From positions 177,045-241,044 of the forward strand of contig VBWE01000002.1 in assembly GCA_006218065.1 (NCBI GenBank): DNA of 64,000 nt, written 5' to 3'. The notes under the pieces are model-generated. The model was not told the origin of the DNA, did no database searches, and was given only the letters and a program-made list of their open reading frames with translations. This DNA is from Bacteroidota bacterium (GTDB lineage Bacteria; Bacteroidota; Bacteroidia; Palsa-965). Position numbers and translations under genes: made by a program. Below are positions 18,080 through 24,153 of this stretch, in pieces (the stretch's first letter is position 1; every line of letters starts with the position of its first letter).

Positions 18080-18163
18080 ATGAAAACGAACGAAATCGTG
18101 CATAACAATTCCTGCTGCTGCGGGGGATGCACCGGCGGATGCTGCGGAAGCGGATGCTGCTGA
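18080..18163 (+). CDS. 27-residue cysteine-rich peptide in the arsenic operon
   Basis: A short frame from ATG 18080 to TGA 18163. It begins MKTNEIVHNNS and then turns into a dense cysteine run, CCCGGCTGGCCGSGCC, giving eight cysteines in 27 residues. The A-rich leader (AAAAACAAAACAAC) is typical of Bacteroidota translation starts. The tail GSGCC is also the last five residues of the neighbouring ArsM, and ArsR ends NSCC, so the cluster shares vicinal-cysteine endings. The obvious idea, by analogy with metallothioneins, is binding of As(III); nothing here proves that. It sits between an ArsR-type box and a terminator-like hairpin, so it may be made on its own short mRNA. Too short for usual gene finders. 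I know no named family. Confidence 0.7.
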   Translation: MKTNEIVHNNSCCCGGCTGGCCGSGCC

Positions 18164-18169
18164 ACCATT

Positions 18170-18212
18170 GCGCTGCATGGTCCCGGTACCTCCGGATCAT
18201 GCAGCGCTTTTT
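18170..18212 (+). terminator. Hairpin with T-tract between the peptide and arsM
   Basis: GCGCTGCATG (18170-18179) and CATGCAGCGC (18198-18207) form a perfect 10-bp stem with an 18-base loop, followed by TTTTT. It starts six bases after the peptide stop. It would stop much of the transcript before arsM, or stabilise a short peptide mRNA after processing. Confidence 0.75.
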
Positions 18213-18234
18213 CATGATATAAAAAGAAAAGACC

Positions 18235-19080
18235 ATGTCTACTTCAGAAGAACTCAAAAATGTTGTCCGCGAAAAGTACGCGATCATCGCCGGGCAGACC
18301 AAAGAACAGAACGAAAGTTCCTGCTGCGGTATTTCAGGATGCTGCGGAACGGTTGACTATGCTGTTTTCAGCGAAGCGTATGAAAAACACGAAGGCTATG
18401 TCAGTGAAGCCGATCTCGGGCTGGGCTGCGGCATTCCAACGGAGTTCGCCAAAATCAACCCCGGCGATACCGTGCTCGACCTCGGTTCAGGCGCAGGTAA
18501 CGATTGTTTTGTGGCGCGCGCCATCGTGGGTGAAAAAGGAAAAGTGCTGGGCGTTGATTTCACAGACCAGATGATTGCCAAAGCGCGGGCAAACGCAGAA
18601 AAACTCGGTTTCAACAACGTGGAATTCCGTCACGGCGACATCGAGCAACTGCCCGTAGGCGGAAACAGCATCGACGTGGTCATCAGCAATTGTGTGCTGA
18701 ATCTCGTTCCGGATAAAGCCAAAGCGTTCGGCGAAATTTTCCGGGTGCTGAAACCGGGCGGACATTTCAGCGTGAGTGATATCGTACTTTCCGGCGAACT
18801 TCCCGAACAAATCAAAGGAGCTGCTGAAATGTATGCGGGCTGTGTTTCAGGCGCCATCCGCAAAGAAACGTATATCAAGCTGCTGGAAGACGCCGGTTTC
18901 ATTAACATCCGCATCGAAAAAGAACGCGCCATCGTTATCCCGGAAGAAATTCTGCTCAGCTATTGCAGCAAAGAAGAGCTTGAAAAATTCAGCGACAAGG
19001 GCAAAGGAATTTTCAGCATAACCGTTTACGGTGAAAAACACAAAAGCGCCTGCTGCACGCCGGGCAGCGGATGCTGCTAA
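18235..19080 (+). CDS. arsM: Arsenite methyltransferase
   Basis: Uses S-adenosylmethionine to methylate As(III) to mono-, di- and trimethylated forms, some of them volatile. 281 residues. The SAM-binding glycine motif VLDLGSGAGND is at 80-90. The three conserved As-binding cysteines are C65 (LGLGCGIP), C153 (ISNCVLNL) and C203 (YAGCVSGA). Two extra cysteine patches are notable: C30, C31, C36 and C37 near the N-terminus (SSCCGISGCCG) and a tail ending CCTPGSGCC. The upstream hairpin may reduce its expression relative to the peptide. Confidence 0.97.
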   Translation: MSTSEELKNVVREKYAIIAGQTKEQNESSCCGISGCCGTVDYAVFSEAYEKHEGYVSEADLGLGCGIPTEFAKINPGDTVLDLGSGAGNDCFVARAIVGEKGKVLGVDFTDQMIAKARANAEKLGFNNVEFRHGDIEQLPVGGNSIDVVISNCVLNLVPDKAKAFGEIFRVLKPGGHFSVSDIVLSGELPEQIKGAAEMYAGCVSGAIRKETYIKLLEDAGFINIRIEKERAIVIPEEILLSYCSKEELEKFSDKGKGIFSITVYGEKHKSACCTPGSGCC

Positions 19081-19148
19081 AAAAACACAATCATGAAAAA
19101 CAGGACCTGCACTGCAATTTCAATCGCCATGCAATATAAATTAGTACC

Positions 19149-19910
19149 ATGAAAATTGCATTGATCAGTGATATTCACGCCAACCTGCCGGCGCTCGAAG
19201 CCGTGCTGCAGGATATCGACGGGCGAAATCCCGATATGATTTTCTGCCTCGGTGATCTTGTCGGTTACGCGCCCTGGCCGAACGAAGTCATCGACCTTAT
19301 CCGCTCGCGGAGGATTCCGACGATCGCCGGCAATTACGACGAAGGCATCGGCCTGCACAGCGACGAATGCGGATGCGCGTATAAAACCGACGAAGAAAAA
19401 GCGATGGGTAAAATATCCATCCGCCTGACGAACGAATGGACTACGGAAGACCGCCGGCTTTACCTGCGCCGGCTTCCCGCGCACATCGCACTCGATTTTC
19501 AGTTCGGGACGGAAAAAATCAAACTGCTCCTGGTACACGGCAGTCCGCGAAAAATAAACGAATACCTTTTCGAGGACCGCGAAGACAAAAGCCTGCTGCG
19601 CATCATGAAGGAAGAAGGCGCGGATATTATGGCTTTCGGCCATACGCACAAACCCTGGCACCGGGCGATGAGCGACGGCGAACAATTTGTCCATGCGGTA
19701 AATACGGGTTCTGTCGGAAAACCGAAAGACGGCGATCCGCGCGCAGGTTACGTGATGCTGCACCTGGATGAAAAATCTTCGCTGAAAAATGCCGCAGGTA
19801 TCCGCGTCGAATTTATCCGCGTCGGTTATGACGTCGGAAAAACAGCCCAAGCAATTGAACAGTCGGGCCTGCCGGTGGAGTATGCCGGCATGCTTCGCAA
19901 AGCGTATTAA
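19149..19910 (+). CDS. Calcineurin-like metallophosphoesterase
   Basis: 253 residues of the YfcE/MJ0936-type phosphoesterase fold. Metal ligands: D8 and H10 in ISDIHANLPA, D36 in CLGDLVGYAP, N58 in IAGNYDE, H136 in LLVHGSP, and H160 and H162 in AFGHTHKPW. These enzymes usually cleave phosphodiesters or phosphomonoesters with Mn or Fe. It lies between arsM and an aquaporin in the arsenic block; a role on an arsenic- or phosphate-containing compound can only be guessed from this. ATG 19149 overlaps (ATGA) the stop of a 19-codon frame that begins at 19093. Confidence 0.85.
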   Translation: MKIALISDIHANLPALEAVLQDIDGRNPDMIFCLGDLVGYAPWPNEVIDLIRSRRIPTIAGNYDEGIGLHSDECGCAYKTDEEKAMGKISIRLTNEWTTEDRRLYLRRLPAHIALDFQFGTEKIKLLLVHGSPRKINEYLFEDREDKSLLRIMKEEGADIMAFGHTHKPWHRAMSDGEQFVHAVNTGSVGKPKDGDPRAGYVMLHLDEKSSLKNAAGIRVEFIRVGYDVGKTAQAIEQSGLPVEYAGMLRKAY

Positions 19911-19925
19911 CCGGCTTCTTCTTTT

Positions 19926-20582
19926 ATGCGGATAAAAAAACTGGCGGCGGAATTACTCGGAACCTTTATCATCGTTTTTTTCGGAACGGGTGCAATCGTT
20001 GCCGACCAGGAAAACGGCGGAGCAATTACGCATACCGGTATCTCGCTCGCATTCGGTTTGGCCGTGGCCGTTTCGATCATTTTTTTCGGAAAATTATCCG
20101 GCGCACATTTTAATCCTGCCGTCAGCCTCGGTTTTGCCATGGCCGGACGCTTCGCCTGGAAAGATGTATCACCTTACATCATCGCGCAGCTTGCCGGTGC
20201 TTTTGCCGGAAGCATGCTGCTGAAAATATTTTTTCCTGCAAATGAGAAACTCGGCACAACACTTCCGTCGGGAACGGAATTGCAATCGTTCCTGCTCGAA
20301 CTGTTGCTGACGTTTCTGCTCATGCTGGTCATCCTGCGCGCGTCGGCGAATAAAAAACTGGTCACCGCGGTGGTCGCTTCGATCGTCGGTTTGGTTGTCG
20401 GCCTGGAAGCGTATTTCGCGGGACCGTACTGCGGAGCGTCTATGAATTCCGCCCGCTCGCTCGCACCCGCCGTCGTTTCGGGGCATACGGAAAGTCTCTG
20501 GCTTTACCTTGTTGCACCGACCGGGGGCGCGGTTCTCGCCGTTTTTGCGGACCGGCTGATTCCCGGGAATAAAAAAGCGTAA
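19926..20582 (+). CDS. Aquaporin-type channel (MIP family) of the arsenic operon
   Basis: 218 residues and six membrane helices with two half-helices. The first half has the canonical HFNPAVSLG; the second has MNSARSLAPAVV, where NPA is changed to NSA. Aquaglyceroporins pass arsenite and, in Sinorhizobium, AqpS in the ars operon serves in arsenic resistance. Here, with arsM and no arsenite pump nearby, it may let out uncharged As(OH)3 or methylated forms; that is inference. It begins 15 bases after the metallophosphoesterase gene and ends two bases before a convergent gene. Gene name aqpS would be the nearest, but I leave it blank. Confidence 0.85.
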   Translation: MRIKKLAAELLGTFIIVFFGTGAIVADQENGGAITHTGISLAFGLAVAVSIIFFGKLSGAHFNPAVSLGFAMAGRFAWKDVSPYIIAQLAGAFAGSMLLKIFFPANEKLGTTLPSGTELQSFLLELLLTFLLMLVILRASANKKLVTAVVASIVGLVVGLEAYFAGPYCGASMNSARSLAPAVVSGHTESLWLYLVAPTGGAVLAVFADRLIPGNKKA

Positions 20583-20584
20583 AA

Positions 20585-21538
20585 CTATTTCGTAAGGTCG
20601 AGGTTCTGTTCCGTCGTTTCCCCGGAAATTACATCGGCGCTGAATGATTTATCCGGAAATCCGTTTGCTTTTACGGTGATGATGGCCAGCCCGGCAATTG
20701 CGCTGAAGGTGTACATGCCTTTGGCATCGGTTTTCACCTGCGTTCCGTCGGAGAGCGTAAGTGTTGCGTCGGCAACCGGTTTTCCTGTCGCCGGGTCGTA
20801 GACCATTCCACGGATCGTACCTTTCTGTGCAGCTTTCAGGGCGGAAGGATTGATCTGCAGTTTGATGAAATCAATGGCGAACCCGTCGTTGGCACCGGTG
20901 GTTTTGTCGTCGATTTCCAGCGTAACCACAGGCGCTTTAAGTGAATCGAGAAAATCGGCGGGGACTTTGATCGTGATCAGTTTCCCGATCGGGCCGGTTT
21001 GATTCAGTGCATTGATCGCGTTGCTGATGAAAGGGGCGGATCGTCCGTTTAATGTCGCTTCGAATTTGCTGCAGAATACCGGCGACTGGAAATCGTCGAC
21101 GAACATCTGGATGGATGCGGACTGGATCACGGTTTCTTTCGGAATGCCGACGGGTATATGAAACGGGAACTGCGTGCGCCCGTATTTGAACCTGGTAGAA
21201 TCGTATTCATAACTGTACCCGTCTCCGCCGCAGGCGTTTTCAACGGAACGCATCGAAGAAGGAAGCTGGATCATATCGAAACCCAGCGTGTCTTTCGTAT
21301 TACGGATCCAGGGAAAATTATGCGGCGGCGTGGAGCGTCCTGAGAAAGGAGAAAAATTTGCGGGCCATCCAAAGCCGAGGTTGTCGATATCGCCCATGCG
21401 AATCATGTATTGCGCTTCGCCCGTATTCTGAAGTTTCACATACTGGGATTTCCAGTTTCCGTCGGCAGGCGTATTTTGTCCGTATGCAAAACCGGAAAAA
21501 ACGATAACCGGTGAAAACAGCAGGCTGAATTTGTTCAT
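20585..21538 (-). CDS. Secreted protein with carboxypeptidase-regulatory-like domain
   Basis: 317 residues. Signal peptide (MNKFSLLFSPVIVFSGFAYGQ). The middle (about 40-230) is a beta-rich domain that I do not recognise, with many aromatic residues and the segment FAIDFIKLQINPSALK. The C-terminal 80 residues (GTIRGMVYDPATGKPVADATLTLSDG...YTFSAIAGLAIITVKANGF) form a typical carboxypeptidase-regulatory-like beta-sandwich. It is monocistronic: it converges with the aquaporin on one side and has a spacer of 200 bases on the other, with a perfect TACTTTTG box just before the start. Confidence 0.75.
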   Translation of the reverse strand: MNKFSLLFSPVIVFSGFAYGQNTPADGNWKSQYVKLQNTGEAQYMIRMGDIDNLGFGWPANFSPFSGRSTPPHNFPWIRNTKDTLGFDMIQLPSSMRSVENACGGDGYSYEYDSTRFKYGRTQFPFHIPVGIPKETVIQSASIQMFVDDFQSPVFCSKFEATLNGRSAPFISNAINALNQTGPIGKLITIKVPADFLDSLKAPVVTLEIDDKTTGANDGFAIDFIKLQINPSALKAAQKGTIRGMVYDPATGKPVADATLTLSDGTQVKTDAKGMYTFSAIAGLAIITVKANGFPDKSFSADVISGETTEQNLDLTK

Positions 21539-21552
21539 GGCATTTGTTTTTT

Positions 21553-21560
21553 CAAAAGTA
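21553..21560 (-). promoter_or_regulatory. -7 box of the 21538 gene
   Basis: The minus strand reads TACTTTTG, a perfect TAnnTTTG, 14 bases before the start. No TTTG at the -33 distance. Confidence 0.45.
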
Positions 21561-21724
21561 GGGAAACGATACTGATCGCAGGGTTTAAATTATTTGCCGG
21601 AAGTTTTTAAAGCCGGGATAATTTCTGCAGCCCGCAAAATGCCGCAAACAGGGGCTTCCGGGTTCAACAACGCAGTGTTAACAAAACAATAGCGCAAAAA
21701 ACTTCGGGATTCGTTTCTTTCCTT

Positions 21725-21732
21725 TATTTTTG
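21725..21732 (+). promoter_or_regulatory. -7 box of the 21748 gene
   Basis: TATTTTTG, perfect TAnnTTTG, with TTCG 18 bases upstream (21703-21706). It lies 15 bases before ATG 21748 and so excludes the earlier TTG at 21730. Confidence 0.5.
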
Positions 21733-21747
21733 TGCCGTTATTCCCTT

Positions 21748-22029
21748 ATGCAATCGAAAGAAGACATACTTAAAAAATATTTCGCCAAAGCGGACATCGG
21801 CGGCACGGTGAGTGTCAATGATATCCGCGATAAAGATTTTAACGGCGACGCATTGTCTGAAAAAGAACGCCAGGCTTTGCGCAATTTCGATCATTACCGC
21901 CTGACCGAACTGAACAAGCAGCAGAACGACATGGATTTCCACGAATGCTACCGCAAGTTGCAGGTACTCGCCAACCTGGCCGATTACCGGGAATTCCTGA
22001 AAGAAGGTTATTTTTTCGAAGAAAAATAA
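21748..22029 (+). CDS. Small conserved-looking cytoplasmic protein, unknown
   Basis: 93 residues, no signal peptide or membrane segment, rich in charged residues and predicted helical (KEDILKKYFAKADIG, LSEKERQALRNFDHYRL, HECYRKLQVLANLADYREFL). No family is recognised. ATG 21748 fits the upstream promoter. It is monocistronic, with its own promoter box and a strong terminator behind it, which supports a real gene despite the small size. Confidence 0.65.
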   Translation: MQSKEDILKKYFAKADIGGTVSVNDIRDKDFNGDALSEKERQALRNFDHYRLTELNKQQNDMDFHECYRKLQVLANLADYREFLKEGYFFEEK

Positions 22030-22053
22030 TTACCTGGCAAATACTTCAGATAG

Positions 22054-22092
22054 AAAGACCTTCGCTTTACCGGTGAAGGTCTTTCCCTTTTT
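22054..22092. terminator. Terminator between convergent genes
   Basis: AAAGACCTTC (22054-22063) pairs with GAAGGTCTTT (22075-22084) around an 11-base loop, then CCCTTTTT. It can serve the plus-strand gene before it and, less strongly, the minus-strand gene ending at 22099. Confidence 0.85.
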
Positions 22093-22098
22093 AAAGGC

Positions 22099-22491
22099 TT
22101 ATTTATTGTTCTTCTTTAAAATATCTGCGCCGCGTTTTTTCATTTTCGCTGTCCAGGGCGAGAGCGGGCCGTTCGCGTAAGTGGTTTTGTTTTTTGTAAT
22201 TTTTATTCCCTGCAGTGTTGCCGGCTGATAACCCTTGCTCCAGTATTTAATGGTATACGTTCCCGGTGCAAGCGATTTGATCGTGGTGAGACCCGTCACG
22301 TCGGAATCGGTCGCGTAAACCACGCGCCTTGTTTTTTCATCGATGAGTTGCACATGCACTATTCCCGGCGATTCCTCTCCTACGGTGGCTGTAAAACTCA
22401 GCCCGCCGGTATTCGCAGGGGCTGTATCCTGTGCGCCGGCAGGGAAAAAGGGGATGACAAGCATCAGCAGGACGAATAGTTGCTTAATCAT
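22099..22491 (-). CDS. Small secreted carboxypeptidase-regulatory/PEGA-like protein
   Basis: 130 residues. Signal peptide MIKQLFVLLMLVIPFFPAGAQ, then one beta-sandwich domain in which HVQLIDEKTRRVVYATDSDV and LAPGTYTIKYWSKGYQPATL give the usual strand and turn pattern of carboxypeptidase-regulatory or PEGA domains. The tail is basic (KMKKRGADILKKNNK). It overlaps the upstream gene by eight bases (start 22491 lies within the end of 22484-22975), so it is the second gene of a two-gene operon with a paralogue-like partner. Role unknown. Confidence 0.65.
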   Translation of the reverse strand: MIKQLFVLLMLVIPFFPAGAQDTAPANTGGLSFTATVGEESPGIVHVQLIDEKTRRVVYATDSDVTGLTTIKSLAPGTYTIKYWSKGYQPATLQGIKITKNKTTYANGPLSPWTAKMKKRGADILKKNNK

Positions 22492-22975
22492 TTTTCGGCA
22501 CCAGTCTTATGGAACGGGTTTTTTTCAGGAAAACAATGGCTTTGCGTTCTGCCGGACGCCTGTCTGTCCATGCCGATAACGTGTACCTGTTGGCAGGAAC
22601 AGTATATGTTTCTTTGCTTGCAGTCAACCGGAAATCCACCAGGTAGCCGGGCAAAATCAAACTGTCTGTTTTAAACTTGCCCGCGGTATCCGACATTCCG
22701 ATCCAGACCAGGCTGTCGTCATAAAAAACATAACTTTTCACTTTTCTCCAGTGCCGCACGCGTCCTTTCGTTTCCAGGCTTGCCGAAAATCCCATGGTGA
22801 CAAAAATCCGCACCTCCGCACCCGCAATAACCTGGTTGCTGGCCGAATCTTTAACTACACCTTCGATCGTCACAGGCTGCATAATAGAAAAATCACTGCG
22901 CTGTGCAAGGGCTGAAGCAGGGGTCAGCAACGCTGCAAGCAGGAAGAGCAGGATGGGGGCTGTTTTGTGCAGCAT
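22484..22975 (-). CDS. Secreted carboxypeptidase-regulatory-like protein
   Basis: 163 residues. The signal peptide is MLHKTAPILLFLLAALLTPASALAQ. Then VTIEGVVKDSASNQVIAGAEVRIFV is a clear carboxypeptidase-regulatory-like start, but the second half is interrupted by a charged insert (GRVRHWRKVKSYVFYDDSLVW) before the closing strands FRLTASKETYTVPANRYTLSAW. ATG 22975 is chosen since the longer frame to 23134 runs into a palindromic element. A broken relative with the same domain start lies just upstream at 23286-23419, so this may be a local gene family. Co-transcribed with the 22491 gene. Confidence 0.65.
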   Translation of the reverse strand: MLHKTAPILLFLLAALLTPASALAQRSDFSIMQPVTIEGVVKDSASNQVIAGAEVRIFVTMGFSASLETKGRVRHWRKVKSYVFYDDSLVWIGMSDTAGKFKTDSLILPGYLVDFRLTASKETYTVPANRYTLSAWTDRRPAERKAIVFLKKTRSIRLVPKND

Positions 22976-23016
22976 GGTGTTATAACAAAAGTATGCGGAA
23001 AAGATACAGGTCCTTG

Positions 23017-23284
23017 ACTCACCCCCCGGCCCCCTCTCTCCGACGTTGTAGGTTGCGTATAAACAAAAGTCGAATTTGCGACAACGTCGCAAAGAGGGGG
23101 AGCCACAACTTAAGTTAAAGAGGGGGAGCCACAACTTAAGTTACTGGAACTACTTTAACACTTGCGTCAAAGACGCAAGTGTTAAAGTATTACGACATCC
23201 CCTCTTTACGGGGGAGTGATGTAAAGACAGTATTTTGGAAAACTAACGAAACTCACCCGGAGAGAGGGGGGCCGGGGGGTGAGT
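23017..23284. repeat. 268-bp compound palindromic element
   Basis: Outer arms 23017-23041 and 23259-23284 are inverted copies with a single-base length difference, rich in C/G (CCCCCCGGCCCCC). Inside are: an inner inverted pair built on CGACGTTGT; two perfect tandem copies of a 26-bp unit (23091-23116, 23117-23142); a perfect 18-bp hairpin with a 3-base loop (23151-23168 and 23172-23189); and a shorter ACATCCCC/GGGGGAGTGATGT pair. It codes for nothing. A similar arm pair is at 57891-57973. Confidence 0.8.
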
Positions 23285-23285
23285 T

Positions 23286-23419
23286 ATGGACTCCGACTCC
23301 CGGAATTTTTTCACGGGTAGCGGAATCCATAACGGTGGCCTGGAAAATCATTTTTTCTCCTCTTGTCCGGAAACGAAGCAGGGCGATAAAAAGAGGAATA
23401 TGATCAGGAGGTTGCGCAT
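23286..23419 (-). pseudogene. 5' remnant of a carboxypeptidase-regulatory-like gene
   Basis: From ATG 23419 the minus strand reads a good signal peptide, MRNLLIIFLFLSPCFVSGQ, then EEKK and a stop. If one A is added to the run of six A just before that stop, reading goes on as MIFQATVMDSATREKIPGVGV, a typical carboxypeptidase-regulatory-like domain start, and then hits the edge of the palindromic element at 23284. So the gene has lost its frame in a homopolymer and its 3' end to the element. A living relative is at 22484-22975. Confidence 0.6.
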
Positions 23420-23434
23420 CTGCGGGGAAAAGAA

Positions 23435-23471
23435 AAAGGCAGTTCGTAAAATGAACTGCCTTTCTTTTTGT
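23435..23471 (-). terminator. Terminator of the slyD-like gene
   Basis: An 11-bp perfect stem (AAAGGCAGTTC, 23435-23445, with GAACTGCCTTT, 23453-23463). On the minus strand it is followed by TTTTTCTTTT. It lies just beyond the stop at 23475. Confidence 0.8.
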
Positions 23472-23474
23472 TTT

Positions 23475-23993
23475 TTAGTGGTGGTGTCCGCCGGGACCAT
23501 GAACATGACCGTGGTCGAGTTCTTCGGCAGTAGCGGGGCGCACAAGCAGCACTTCGCCGGTAAAGTGAAGCTCTTTTCCTGCGAGCGGGTGGTTGAAATC
23601 CATGCGCACATGATTCAGCGCTACTTCTTTCACAACACCCATCAGGCGGTGTCCTTCGTTGTCCATCATCGGCAGCGAATTTCCGACGACAACCATTTCG
23701 GTATCGAGTTTCCCGCTTTCGTCGAGGAAAGCCTGGATCGGGATATTGACGATGTTTTCGATCTGGTAAACGCCGTACCCGTTTTCTGCGGTGATCCGGA
23801 AGTCGAATGAATCGCCGGCAATTTTTCCCGAAAGATTTTTTTCAAATTCGGGAAGCAAACCTCCGGAACCGAAGAGGAACGTAAACGGTTCTTCCGGGCT
23901 TGTCTTTTCAACGGTTTGCTCAGCGCTTCCGTTTTCATCGGGCACAGTAAGATGATAGCTCACCGAGACCACGTGTTTATCTGCAATGTTCAT
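23475..23993 (-). CDS. slyD: FKBP-type peptidyl-prolyl isomerase, SlyD-like
   Basis: 172 residues. The FKBP-fold halves (VVSVSYHLTVPDENG... and LLPEFEKNLSGKIAGDSFDFRITAENGYG) are split by the insert-in-flap domain (VNIPIQAFLDESGKLDTEMVVVGN...HVRMDFNHPLAGKELHFTGEVLLV). That is the SlyD arrangement: a prolyl isomerase with chaperone activity. The histidine-rich tail DHGHVHGPGGHHH (about 160-172) can bind nickel or other metals, as SlyD does in hydrogenase maturation. On the minus strand TATCTTCG (24014-24021) lies 20 bases before the start. It is monocistronic with its own terminator. Confidence 0.92.
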   Translation of the reverse strand: MNIADKHVVSVSYHLTVPDENGSAEQTVEKTSPEEPFTFLFGSGGLLPEFEKNLSGKIAGDSFDFRITAENGYGVYQIENIVNIPIQAFLDESGKLDTEMVVVGNSLPMMDNEGHRLMGVVKEVALNHVRMDFNHPLAGKELHFTGEVLLVRPATAEELDHGHVHGPGGHHH

Positions 23994-24113
23994 GAATTAA
24001 GGTTTAATTTGCGCGAAGATACGATGAAAAAAGGCTGTTCAAGCCCGCTTTTGCTGTTTTTTTGACTTCCACGAATGGCCGTTTTTGTGTCGGAATAAAA
24101 CAGTTTTTCAGGT

Positions 24114-24121
24114 TATCTTTG
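24114..24121 (+). promoter_or_regulatory. -7 box of the methionine aminotransferase gene
   Basis: TATCTTTG, perfect TAnnTTTG; the nearest TTTG upstream (24084-24087) is 26 bases away, longer than usual. It gives a leader of about 27 bases before ATG 24154. Confidence 0.5.
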
Positions 24122-24153
24122 GCCGCTCTTCTATTCATGAATTTTTGATTTTT

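Noticed and set aside
23091-23142. Two 26-bp direct repeats as a small CRISPR array
   Set aside because: The copies touch each other without spacers and lie within a palindromic element; no cas gene is present.
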